Shown: one piece after another, positions 23,690 through 35,000 of the stretch
How positions within the stretch are numbered: position 1 is the stretch's first letter
Layout: every line of letters begins with the position of its first letter
NCBI GenBank assembly: GCA_012934845.2
Contig: WNNJ02002694.1
Span: forward strand, 248,001 to 312,000
From: Pomphorhynchus laevis
Lineage: Eukaryota > Acanthocephala > Palaeacanthocephala > Echinorhynchida > Pomphorhynchidae
DNA length: 64,000 nucleotides
Direction of reading: 5' to 3'
The notes under the pieces: generated by a model
The model's input: only the letters and a program-made list of their open reading frames with translations
Databases searched by the model: none
What the model was told of the DNA's origin: nothing
Program-made: the position numbers and the translations under genes

Positions 23690-24716
23690 ATCCTTTGATG
23701 GGTAATTGAGCTCCATGAGCACAATTTTGGATTGTGCTCCTGGAGCTAATAAGCTTCAGTTTCATAATCGTAGATGTTGCCAAAAACCGGAGTTCGATTA
23801 CAAGTAGAGCAGACTTTCTTATCACCCCTAGACGGGCTGATGGTAGCCGGCAGCACTCATCAGTAAGGTGAACTACCATCAGTCGTTTGGCAACATCTAC
23901 GATTATGAAACTGAAGCTTATTAGCTCCCGGAGCACAGTTTAACACAGTCAGATATAATAATTATAAAAATGTATCCTCCAAAGGATCCTGTGAGAAAGC
24001 AAGCAACGACAGCAAGTAAATTTCCTGCCGAATAAAATTAGGATGCTCCGGAAAGCACATGGTTAGTTTAAAGAGGCTATGACTATGCTACCACGTTAGC
24101 AAATTCTCGGAAATGCCTTTTTAATATATCACAAGGCAGCCGAAACGACTGATGGTAGTTCACCCTACTGATGAGTGCTGCCGGCTACCATCAGCTCGTC
24201 TAGGAGTGATAAGGAAGTCTGCTCTACTTGTAATCGAACTCCGGTTTTTGGCAACATCTACGATTATGAAACTGAAGCTTATTAGCTCCAGGAGCACAAT
24301 CTAACAGAGTCAGATATAAAATTATAAAAATGTATCCTCCAAAGGATTCTATGAGAAAGCAAGCAACGACAGCAAGTAAAATTCCTGCCGAATAAAATTA
24401 GGATGGTCTGGAATGCACATGGTTCGTTTAAAGAGGCTAGGCCCATGCTACCACGTTAGCAAATTCTCGGAAATGCCTATTTAATATATCACAAGGCAGC
24501 CGAAACGACTGATGGTAGTTCACCCTACTAATGAGTGCTGCCGGCTACCATCAGCTCGTCTAGGAGTGATAAGGAAGTCTGCTCTACTTGTAATCGAACT
24601 CCGGTTTTTGGCAACATCTACAATTATGAAACTGAAGCTTATTAGCTCCCGGAGCACAGTTTAACACAGTCAGATATAAAATTATAAAAATGTATCCTCC
24701 AAAGGATCTAGTGAGA
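23690..24716. repeat. Array of about 365-bp hairpin-bearing repeat units
   Basis: At least three direct copies of a unit containing CGAAACGACTGATGGTAGTT, GAGTGCTGCCGGCTACCATC, GGCAACATCTACGATTATGA, GAGCACA(A/G)T(C/T)TAACA and ATGTATCCTCCAAAGGAT. Successive CGAAACGACTGATGG words at about 24142 and 24501 give a period near 360 bp. A further part (23735-23880) is present in inverse orientation, so 23740-23920 folds on itself. Each unit also has an internal GATGGTAG…CTACCATC hairpin. Structure resembles foldback DNA elements. No convincing protein. Confidence 0.75.
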
Positions 24717-25044
24717 AAGGATTGATGGAATATCTTATCCATAGATGGAATAAGAGTAAGCTTTATATACACATAAAGATAATTGACTAATTAATAATAT
24801 AATTGATGTATTATTAGATACTCCTTTATAGTAGAGAGCATTAAATAAGACAATAAATATTAAATTTTATATTTTAGTGTATAATAAAATATAATTTAAT
24901 TTTTACTAAATAAATTAGTAATTACAACAACGAACATCGCTAGATGAATAAATTTTTATCGTATATGACATTTTAAAACTTACAAACTTATGGATTACGT
25001 TTTTTCTAACATATGAAATAAAATGGCTAACAAAATATTACGTC
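24717..25044. other. AT-rich spacer
   Basis: Nothing recognised between the hairpin-repeat array and the foldback element. Confidence 0.5.
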
Positions 25045-25868
25045 ACCATGCCACTTTTAGACGACCACTTTATCATCGAAATGAAGTATCCGGCCACACT
25101 CATCAGTATGATGTACTACCCATTGAATGTTTCGGTTGCTGTGTGATATTGTGAATGAAGGCGTTTCCGACACTTTGCTTAATTGACTGAGACTTACGCT
25201 CTTTACCAGATTGAATTGCTATGCGGATCATCCTTAAACACTGGGCAGAGGTTCTTGCTGATTTGTCGCTGCACTCGTTGGATCATTAATAAATACGGCA
25301 TGTATAATGGTAGTGCATGGATTTGCTGGGTAAACAACGGTCCAGGATTTCTTACGCAATACAGCATTCATAAAAAAATGTGTTGGTTTGTAGACTGGAC
25401 TTTTGTTTACGATTTTCAGGCACTATTTTCTTTTGTTGAGATATTTCCGGATCTCTTCGACTAACTTGTATTTTAGCTGGCTACATAATAGCTTCAGCTA
25501 TCAGGTCGCGTTACGACAGAAAGCATGCGACCTGATAGCTGAAGCTATTATGTAGCCAGCTAAAATACAAGTTAGTCGAAGAGGTCCGGAAATATCTCAA
25601 CAAAATGAAATTCAACCGACTACCAACAAGACGATTTAATGCATCACTATATTTTCTATTATTGCCGTATTTTGGAAGAAATCCTAGACTTGTTTACTCA
25701 AAACATCCGTGCACCACAATTATACATGACGTATCCATTAATGATCTTACGAGTGCAGCGAAAAATCAGCAACAAACGACTAGTGGGCACTTCATTCTAC
25801 TGATGAGTTTTGTCGGGTACTCCATCATTTCGATGCTATGCTAAAGTGGTCATTTAGAAGTGATATTG
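25045..25868. mobile_element. Large foldback (long inverted repeat) element
   Basis: The left arm (about 25045-25509) and the right arm (about 25527-25868) are inverted copies around a loop of about 17 bp. The inner 79 bp (25431-25509 against 25527-25605, with CTTCGACTAACTTGTATTTT and GCTGGCTACATAATAGCTTC) are almost perfect. The outer part matches with about one change in six, as in GTCGCTGCACTCGTTGGATC against its partner near 25755. The left arm has about 115 extra bases. The outer ends share AAACTCATCAGTA-like words with the 23.7-24.7 kb array, so the two may be one family. Confidence 0.8.
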
Positions 25869-26950
25869 TGCCTGAAACTCGTGAATCAAAGTCCAGTCTA
25901 CCATTTATACTCCATCCTTTAGAACATTTTTAAACTTGTCTCGATATAGAATTCCCAAATATTAAATAATTTTGATTTAAATAAATCATGTCAACTCACT
26001 TTTATTTTATATTTAATTTACGTTATTAATATTCCATTCAAAAACAAAATAAATTAGCTATTCAAACGCTTCCTTCTTTATATTAAACAAACCAAAATTT
26101 GTGGATTATTATAATAAAAAGGATTAATATTCGTAATATAAAATCATTTACTCTACTCGGGAAATTATTTATTAACACTAAAATAGTGTTTTATGAACCT
26201 TGATTGCAACGTATTTTTTAAATTAAATAATTTTAAATTATTTTGAATTATTCAATATGGCTTATCTAAGGAAACTAAAAGAGGATCTCATTTTGATTTA
26301 AATCCTCTGCGAAATAAACTAATGTTTAATTAATTATTATGTAACTTTAACTTCTAATATAAATTTTTCTGATAAAATTTTTTTGTCCAGTATTCAACGT
26401 TTTATCATTTCTAAAAAAATATCTCAGATAATTCTGATTTAGCCAATATTACCGGAATGGCAAAAGTTCTGTAACATCGTTAAAAAAGATTTATATAAAT
26501 CATTTTATGCATCGGATCATCATATTATAAACTAATGTGATCGAATTGATTTCACAATACAATGATTTGACTCTAATTATATTATTTGTAATGAAATAAT
26601 AATGATATTATTTGTAATGAAATAACAATGATATTATTTGTAATGAAATAATAATGATATTATTTTTAATTAACATGTTCTTGCGTGTCGATATATATAT
26701 CTCATATGGAATGACAAAGCCCACAGATCCACAGTACAAGTCGTCTGCTTTATAAAACTTCTGACAGGGAGTGGTATTACCGGACATTTTGAGAATCAAT
26801 GTTTAATATAGACGTGCGTAAAATTTTAAATCATTAAAATTGCCTTGAAAAACAATTTGTGTAAATCAATTAAGACATCAAATTATAAAATCAACAAAAA
26901 TCGAAAGTTGAAAAGACTTGATGGATTAGCTTATAAAATTAACGATGATG
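25869..26950. other. Intergenic DNA between foldback element and VPS29
   Basis: AT-rich. Contains a 26-bp tandem repeat at 26573-26668 (ATTTGTAATGAAATAATAAT words at 26584, 26610, 26636). Otherwise nothing recognised. Confidence 0.55.
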
Positions 26951-27571
26951 CTATCTGCTGAACTCAATTCTCTCGATGCTGACCTCATTTTTGCCATCCT
27001 TGCAAACTAGTTTGTAGATATAAACAATCACGAGTTCACCTTGAATATCTAAAACAATAAATGACGGAGGGTATTCGACACCGTCGTGATTCATAGCTCC
27101 GGTTGCAGATCCGGGATTGATCAAAAGTCTTAAGTGCTTAATAGCATGGTCACCACCTCCTTGTTCACTTTCTTCTTCTACAATATCACATTTACACTCA
27201 TGAGTATGTCCAGTAACTAAAATATCTACATTTAATCTGCGTTGAGCATGTTTAAGAGCAAGATAATCGCCCCAGGGCAATATTTGATGACCGTGTAATA
27301 TCCCAACTTTTAACGGCTTTGATTCTGTTGTGAAATTTAATACTTTCTCTTCGGGAAATTGTTTGCTATTATTTAGACAGTATTGATCCCCTTGAACAAT
27401 ATGAACATCTCTACAAATTTCCTGAAGGAATTCTAGATACGTCTCACTGCACAAATTACCGGTACATAGGACATGCTGAATTCTACCAGCGGTAAGAAAA
27501 TCTCTAAATTCTGTTGGAATTCCACTTGAACGATACGGTACGTGGAAATCTCCAATAAGCAGAAGTAACAT
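26951..27571 (-). CDS. VPS29: VPS29, retromer subunit
   Basis: A 206-residue open frame without introns, matching the whole length of VPS29, the calcineurin-like phosphoesterase-fold subunit of retromer, which with VPS35 and VPS26 retrieves cargo from endosomes. Motifs: GDFHVPYR (Asp8, His10), VLCTGNLC (Asn39), VQGD (Asp62), ILHGHQILPWGD, LVTGHTHE (His122, His124), LINPGSATGA and PPSFIVLDIQG. The usual length is about 182 aa; the extra residues are two acidic or Gly-rich insertions near 64-84 and 132-148. The ATG directly follows TTTTCTAG, a good acceptor, so an upstream 5' exon (non-coding or adding a few residues) is likely. Upstream exon not found. Confidence 0.95.
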   Translation of the reverse strand: MLLLLIGDFHVPYRSSGIPTEFRDFLTAGRIQHVLCTGNLCSETYLEFLQEICRDVHIVQGDQYCLNNSKQFPEEKVLNFTTESKPLKVGILHGHQILPWGDYLALKHAQRRLNVDILVTGHTHECKCDIVEEESEQGGGDHAIKHLRLLINPGSATGAMNHDGVEYPPSFIVLDIQGELVIVYIYKLVCKDGKNEVSIERIEFSR

Positions 27572-28047
27572 CTAGAAAATATCAAAAATAAATTTTAAAC
27601 TGCATTATAATGGCTAATTCATCAAGTGTCAGCTTTTAACTGATATCATGACGTTATCTTGTTGAGAAGGTTTATAATCATTCTATACAGTGTGTTGGAT
27701 CTTTAAAAATAGGATCTCCTTAAAATTTTTTTGAGTATATTGGTTTATAATCGATACCGGTTTAATACAAAATATGACATATGTAATATTATATTTATAT
27801 TAAATTATGTAATGAATTATGTCCTATGCTTAGGCATAATAAATTACCAACACGAGAAAAATTCATTTATATCAAATTTGAATCAAAAATTAGATTATGG
27901 CTTATTAACAATTTAAAATAATTGTATAGATGACATATGAGCAACCGACGAACCACGTGACGGCCGGCACGCCGAGCATATTCATCCGGTCCGCCGCTAG
28001 AATTTGAAGCTGATATATACTGTGTCACTCGATGATATTGTGCTTAT
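27572..28047. other. Spacer upstream of VPS29
   Basis: Contains a partial relative (about 27828-27875) of the palindromic element at 28048 and a short GC-rich island (27955-28000). VPS29 promoter expected here, no motif assigned. Confidence 0.4.
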
Positions 28048-28222
28048 GCTCAGGCATAATAAATTATCCACACAAGAAGATTTCTTTTATATAAATTTTA
28101 AAAACTTTCGGTCATACACAGTGACCATTTTTAAGTTAGTACTTGACCCTTTCAAAAAGTGTCATGTGAAAATTTATAAAAGAATTTTTCTTGTGTGGAT
28201 AATAAATTATGCCTAAACACAA
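28048..28222. mobile_element. Short palindromic MITE-like element
   Basis: TCAGGCATAATAAATTATCC near 28051 faces GGATAATAAATTATGCCTAA near 28197. The arms continue inward (CACAAGAA / TTCTTGTG) for about 50 bp with a few mismatches. A partial copy of one arm lies at about 27828-27875. Confidence 0.7.
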
Positions 28223-28439
28223 GATTAGCTCGCACACGAATGTAATTTTAACAGAAATAAACTATGTATCAATTATGCAATATATTATGTACTAAGTTTA
28301 TAAATTAATATGAAGTTATTATTCTCAATCCTTTACCCTAAAGAATTCTTTTCAAAGAAATGCGTAAAATTCAGATTGGTCATAACTATACACTACTCAA
28401 TAATATACGAATACTAAATAATATATAAATAATATAATA

Positions 28440-28560
28440 TATAAATATTATATTAGTAAATATTATATTATATAAATATTATATTAGTAAATATTATATT
28501 TTATAAATATTATATTAGTAAATATTATATTATATAAATATTATATTATACTGCATAATA
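28440..28560. repeat. 31-bp AT tandem repeat
   Basis: ATTAGTAAATATTATATT words start at 28452, 28483 and 28514. Confidence 0.8.
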
Positions 28561-29022
28561 TTTATAAATAATATACGTATACGCATTACAACAATGATGT
28601 GAATAAAAAATTAGATATTTTACCATTTTGGTTGTATTTTTGAGCAACCAAAAATGTTTATTTAATTTTCATTTTATTCTCAACGAATTGATCTAATACA
28701 AATTCATTAACATTGACATATATTAAATCAGGAAATGCAATAATTTAAGTTAACGATTTTCGATACAATGATGTGATATAATTGTAAATTTAGGCTTTGA
28801 TATATTAACAATTGAAAACTTGAAATAATATTTTAATTTTATAGGATCGCTTTGCCGCTAATATCGGAGAAATTAAATTTACTACACAAAATTTCAAAAT
28901 AAATTTCAAAAGAAATTAGTTGTACGACCACAAATATACGTGTGACAAAATTTAAAACTACATATCTATAAAGCAGTAATTATTGAATCCGTTTAACCTT
29001 CATATAATATTCCGATTCAAAT
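28561..29022. other. 3' flank of V-ATPase c''
   Basis: AT-rich. It should contain the 3' UTR; nothing else recognised. Confidence 0.4.
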
Positions 29023-29034
29023 TTAGGATCGACT
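29023..29034 (-). CDS. ATP6V0B: V-ATPase c'' exon 7 (terminal, 3 codons plus stop)
   Basis: After a 49-bp intron (GTATTT…AATATTTAG) the exon reads Ser-Arg-Ser-stop, comparable with the short ILQTSRVKMGD end in vertebrates. The alternative is read-through of the intron to a stop at 29000, adding a tail beginning [18 protein letters not shown]. Confidence 0.6.
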
Positions 29035-32000
29035 CTAAATATTTTAAAGCAGATTTAATACTATGAACGCAAAATAAAAATACCTGAAGTATAGACACAA
29101 TCAATCCAAATATTCCGATAGCAGACGCAAATATTTCAATTACAATTATTCGAACAAAGAGATTTGAATTTTGAGCATCCGCAAGAGCAGCTCCAGAGCC
29201 CACTAAACCAACGGCAGTTCCACAGGCGATATTTGTAAATCCTGATGTTAATCCGGCTCCAAATAATCTGTAGCCTATTTTATAAAGCGGATAATTACTT
29301 TTTCCTATGAACTTTATGCATATTTTTGAAGAATACTGCAATATCTATAAACTTGAAAAGCTGATCAATCCAATATCTTATAACACCATGTTCTCTGTTC
29401 ATTGAGGTGTTTAAATAATCGTAAATGTAATAATTTACAAAAGACGTAATGCATCATGATTTATATTACTTAATATTATAATATTATAATATTATAATAC
29501 TTTAATATTTATTATTATATTTTGTGATAAAATCATTATTCATTTCGTAATATTTCATTTTGTTCTAAATAGAATCTCAAAAATATTTACAACTATTGAA
29601 CAAAACCCGAGCGACGGATAGTATTTAAAAGCGTACTATCACTTATTCACATTTCATTGAAATCCAACAAAATATATTTGTATTTTGTTTAAGACTTTAC
29701 CAAATGTGGAAATTATAAAAGCATTGCTACTAGTATCTTATTGATCCAAAATTTCAAATTAAAAAATGAATCAACATCAATTATTTTAAAACTCAATATT
29801 ATTTGAGTAGTCAGTGACAATTATCAATTGGTTGGGCAAGTTTTGAACATCTAATTCTTAAGATCATATTAAGTGTATATTAAGTTGTCGTATGAAGAAT
29901 TGTGTTTGCTGACCTTCAATTCTGTTGATTTATATAAAATGTTCATTCTTATATAAAATGAACAAAATAAATGTTCATTTTCAAAAATAATTAAAATCTA
30001 TATTATCGAAGATAATAGCTAATAACATCAAAATTAAATCAATGAGATATTGTGATTCCATATTAGTTTGAATATTTTTTAATCATTTTATGACAAGTGA
30101 GTTATCAAGGTTCGACTATTGTGAGTTACGGCAGGCTCGTATGATCATTGCTACTGATGGCAACTCGGATTACCAATTTAAACATCTAATTTGAACAATT
30201 CACCAATTTGAACATTCTTATTAAAAATAATAATAATTATAATATTTAAGAATCCATATTATTCCATACTGGTTTTACGGTGTACATTTTAAAATCCGTG
30301 TATAAAGAGGTTAAATTATAATTTATCCACTTTAAATTCAAGATAAGTTACCGTAAAGATGAGTTAAGTTAGTAACTGTATAATTAATAATTGTATAATT
30401 ACTAAAGATATAATAACTATAATATAATAATTATAATTAAATATAAAATAATTATAATAATTACTAAATTATTGACTTAAGCATTAACTATACCTACTTC
30501 AAAACAAAATCCAAACACGAGTTCATTTGTAAATAAATATTGTAAATATATGCAAAACACGTTTTATTTTTATAGCGCAAGTACAGCGTACGTTCTGAAC
30601 TTATAAAAATGTAACATATTACCTTTCGACAGTTGAATGTCAGTATAGGTTCCACTTGCGGTCAATGACTGAAATATTAATAAATAAAAAATATTAAGAC
30701 ATTAATAAAAACGATGTTTTAAATTTATACAAAAAGCAACTTTAATGAAACAATTAAATGAGTTATTAAATTTAATTTTCGTATCTAATTAATTTTCTTA
30801 TTACTCGGTTAATAACGTTAAAATATATAAAAGATTATCAAAATTTTAATATTTATTGTAGAGTTATTTAAAAGTACTAGTTACTTTAAAAATTATAAAA
30901 TTCAGAATTTATCAAGTTTTATTAATAATTTACAAAATTAAACTATTAAGATTAATTAAAAATAAAAATAAAGTTTAATTAAATTAAATTATTACGATTA
31001 ATTAAAAAATATAAATTAAGCTTATTTAAACTATAAAGATTAATTAAAAATATAAATGAAGTTAAATTAAATTATTACGATTAATTAAAAAATATAAATT
31101 AAGCTTAGTTAAACTATAAAGATTAATTAAAAATATAAACAAAGTTAAATTAAATTAAATTATTACGATTAATTAAAAAATATAAATTAAGCTTAGTTAA
31201 ACTATAAAGATTAATTAAAAATATAAACAAAGTTAAATTAAATTAAATTATTACGATTAATTAAAAAATATAAATTAAGCTTAGTTAAACTATAAAGATT
31301 AATTAAAAATATAAACAAAGTTAAATTAAATTATTACGATTAATTAAAAAATATAAATTAAGCTTAATTAAACTATTAAGATTAATTAAAAATATAAATG
31401 AAGTTAAATTAAATTAAATTATTACGATTAATTAAAAAATATAAATTAAGCTTAGTTAAACTATTAAGATTAATTAAAAATATAAACAAAGTTAAATTAA
31501 ATTAAATTATTACGATTAATTAAAAAATATAAATTAAGCTTAGTTAAACTATAAAGATTAATTAAAAATATAAACAAAGTTAAATTAAATTAAATTATTA
31601 CGATTAATTAAAAAATATAAATTATGTTTAATTAAACTATTAAGATTAATTAAAAATATAAATAATGTTTAATAAAATTAAATTATTAAGATTAATTAAA
31701 AAATATAAATTATGTTTAATTAAACTATTAAGATTAATAAAAAATATAAACAAAGTTTAATTAAATAAAATTATTACGATTAATTAAAAAATATAAATTA
31801 TGTTTAATTAAACTATTAAGATTAATTAAAAATATAAATAAAGTTTAATTAAATTAAATTATTAAGATTAATTAAAAAATATAAATTAAGCTTAGTTAAA
31901 CTATTAAGATTAATTAAAAATATAAACAAAGTTAAATTAAATTAAATTATTACGATTAATTAAAAAATATAAATTAAGCTTAGTTAAACTATAAAGATTA

Positions 32001-35000
32001 ATTAAAAATATAAACAAAGTTAAATTAAATTAAATTATTACGATTAATTAAAAAATATAAATTATGTTTAATTAAACTATTAAGATTAATTAAAAATATA
32101 AATAATGTTTAATAAAATTAAATTATTAAGATTAATTAAAAAATATAAATTATGTTTAATTAAACTATTAAGATTAATAAAAAATATAAACAAAGTTTAA
32201 TTAAATAAAATTATTACGATTAATTAAAAAATATAAATTATGTTTAATTAAACTATTAAGATTAATTAAAAATATAAATAAAGTTTAATTAAATTAAATT
32301 ATTAAGATTAATTAAAAAATATAAATTATGTTTAATTAAACTATTAAGATTAATTAAAAATATAAATAAAGTTAAATTAAATAAAATTATTAAGATTAAT
32401 TAAAAAATATAAATTAAGCTTAGTTAAACTATTAAGATTAATTAAAAATATAAACAAAGTTTAATTAAATAAAATTATTACGATTAATTAAAAAATATAA
32501 ATTATGTTTAATTAAACTATTGAGATTAATTAAAAATATAAATAAAGTTTAATTAAATTAAATTATTAAGATTAATTAAAAAATATAAATTAAACTTAGT
32601 TAAACTATAAAGATTAATTAAAAATATAAACAAAGTTAAATTAAATTATTACGATTAATTAAAAAATATAAATTAAGCTTAATTAAACTATTAAGATTAA
32701 TTAAAAATATAAATGAAGTTAAATTAAATTAAATTATTACGATTAATTAAAAAATATAAATTAAGCTTAATTAAACTATTAAGATTAATTAAAAATATAA
32801 ATGAAGTTAAATTAAATTAAATTATTAAGATTAATTAAAAAATATAAATTAAACTTAGTTAAACTATAAAGATTAATTAAAAATATAAACAAAGTTAAAT
32901 TAAATTATTACGATTAATTAAAAAATATAAATTAAGCTTAGTTAAACTATTAAACTAGTACTGGCAATTGTTATTTGAATATGAAATGCATAATTTTTAT
33001 ATTTTCAATTCTATTTGGAATTATCGTAATTTTAACATGTAAATAAATTGCTGAATTAAAAATAAATAGTTATTAAGGACTTAAATAATTATAATTATTT
33101 TATGTTTTTTAAATTTAAACATTAATTTTAGCATAAATTAATATAAGATTTGAATAGATCTACAAAACATAGCTGTAAAAAACATTGCGTAAATGATGAG
33201 GCAATATAAATCGGTGGGCATTTGAGTAGAAAACCAAGATTTTAAAAATTATTAAAATTTTTGGTGAAAGTGGTAAATAAAGAAATATTTTTTGGTGGCG
33301 GTGAGATGACAAACTAAATAATTTTAGGCAGCTTTACTCGTACATAAAATTTTCTTGTGAAAATTCATTTCGGCTTTTGTTTTGAATATTTTCATCATTG
33401 AAATAGTGTTGCAATGGATCAAAATTCAGGTAATTCTAATTAGACTTTTATCTGGTAAAGATGCAGATGTTATAGTCCTTCAAGAGACGCGGTCTATCCG
33501 TCTTCTCCAGGACATTACTCGATTTATCCCAAAGCATATTTGTTCCCACTATACTCCGTACATAACCCCACCTCACTCCTCTTCATCTCAAGGACTCTTG
33601 ACCTTAGTTAAGTGCTCCTTAAGGTCCTCCCTCTTATTAAAGTACTCATGTCCAGCCATGTCTTGTTTAGTAGTTTCACTCTGTAAGAACGGTAAACGCC
33701 TCAGTCTAGCCAATGTCTACATCCGTCCAGGGGAAATTCACAAGAACCGTGACCTCGTGGATAGTATTATTGACAGCAGTTATGACATGATACTTGGGGA
33801 TTTCAACGACAGAACTGGTCGTTGGATCAATGCAGCACTTCGCAGAGCTAGGAACGATTACTTTATTCACAAACCACCTGCCCCCACCTTTCATTGCACA
33901 TCAACAAATTCTATCCTCGACATTTTACTGCTTCACTCGAGGTGGTTGTTAAAACCCTTCTGCACGGAGCAGTCGCGCCAGCAATTGTCCACCTCTCATG
34001 ACCTAATTCGTTAGAGAATTGAGAAAGATACGTTGCTTCGAAGGAGGTTTCACTTTGATCCGATCAGAGTGGCCTTCTTTCAAGCGGCTATCCAACTCTT
34101 TCCCATAATAGGAAATGAGAGTATGACCGAATTTAATACCTACCTCTTTTCGCAAGCTACCGCAATTTTATCGACTACCTATAAAGGTCGTATATACAAT
34201 CCCACTCTGACGAAACTCAAGGTCCTAGCGAAACTGCTTAACATCCCTAATCTCTCTGTTTCCGCCGGACAGGACCTCTCGAATGAATACTAAAGCACTA
34301 GATATAGGTTCCAGCTGAGTAGGGATAGGACGAGTATTGCTCGTCTTAATCCTTCTCAGTCTTCCTTTTGGAAGATTTTCAAGGAGAAGTTTGTTTGCTG
34401 GAAGGATAGAGCATTGGGTTGGATAGGGAATGTAGGCCTTGATAAAGTTTTGGAGGAGTCACTAGCCCTACACAACTATGGAGCCACTCAATCACCTCAA
34501 CCAATCCCGCCTTGGTGTAACTTCAGGAGTAGGGATCTATCTGTTACGGATATCCTTAACTCCTGGGGTCCACTCCCGGGCACCTCTAAATCCGTCGCTC
34601 CACTTTCTTCTCTGGACTGTCAGCTTTGGACAGCAGTTGTGGCTGTTTTCCTCGACTTTTCTGCTGCATTTGACCGCATCTCCATTTCTTGTGTGATATC
34701 TTCTCTTAGGTCCCTCGGGTTGCCTGCGAGAATTGTGAACAGAGTGAAGATCCTGCTGTATACCAAGCGATTTTACTATGAAGACGACCCAGATGCGCGT
34801 CAGTTCACCGTTACGGTGAACTGGTCGGCAAAAGCTGACCTGGATAGACTCAAACGTATCCTGAAGAAAGCTAGGTGGGCCCTGAAACGGGCTCAGCATC
34901 TGTCATTGAAAGGGAAAACCCAGGTGCGCCTTTGGGGCACTTGGGCTATCTCGGGATTAGTCTTCTTCTCAAGAGGACGTCCCCCAGAGCAAAGGCTAAG

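Noticed and set aside
23536-24772. Open frames (62-82 codons) in the hairpin-repeat array
   Set aside because: They track the repeat units and read through hairpins; no motif.
25183-25844. Open frames of 93 and 79 codons in the foldback element
   Set aside because: They lie in inverted arms, do not share the same protein, and show no family motif.
34478-34899. Frames overlapping the 33.4-kb LINE on both strands
   Set aside because: Shadows of the LINE ORF2; only one frame carries endonuclease/RT motifs.
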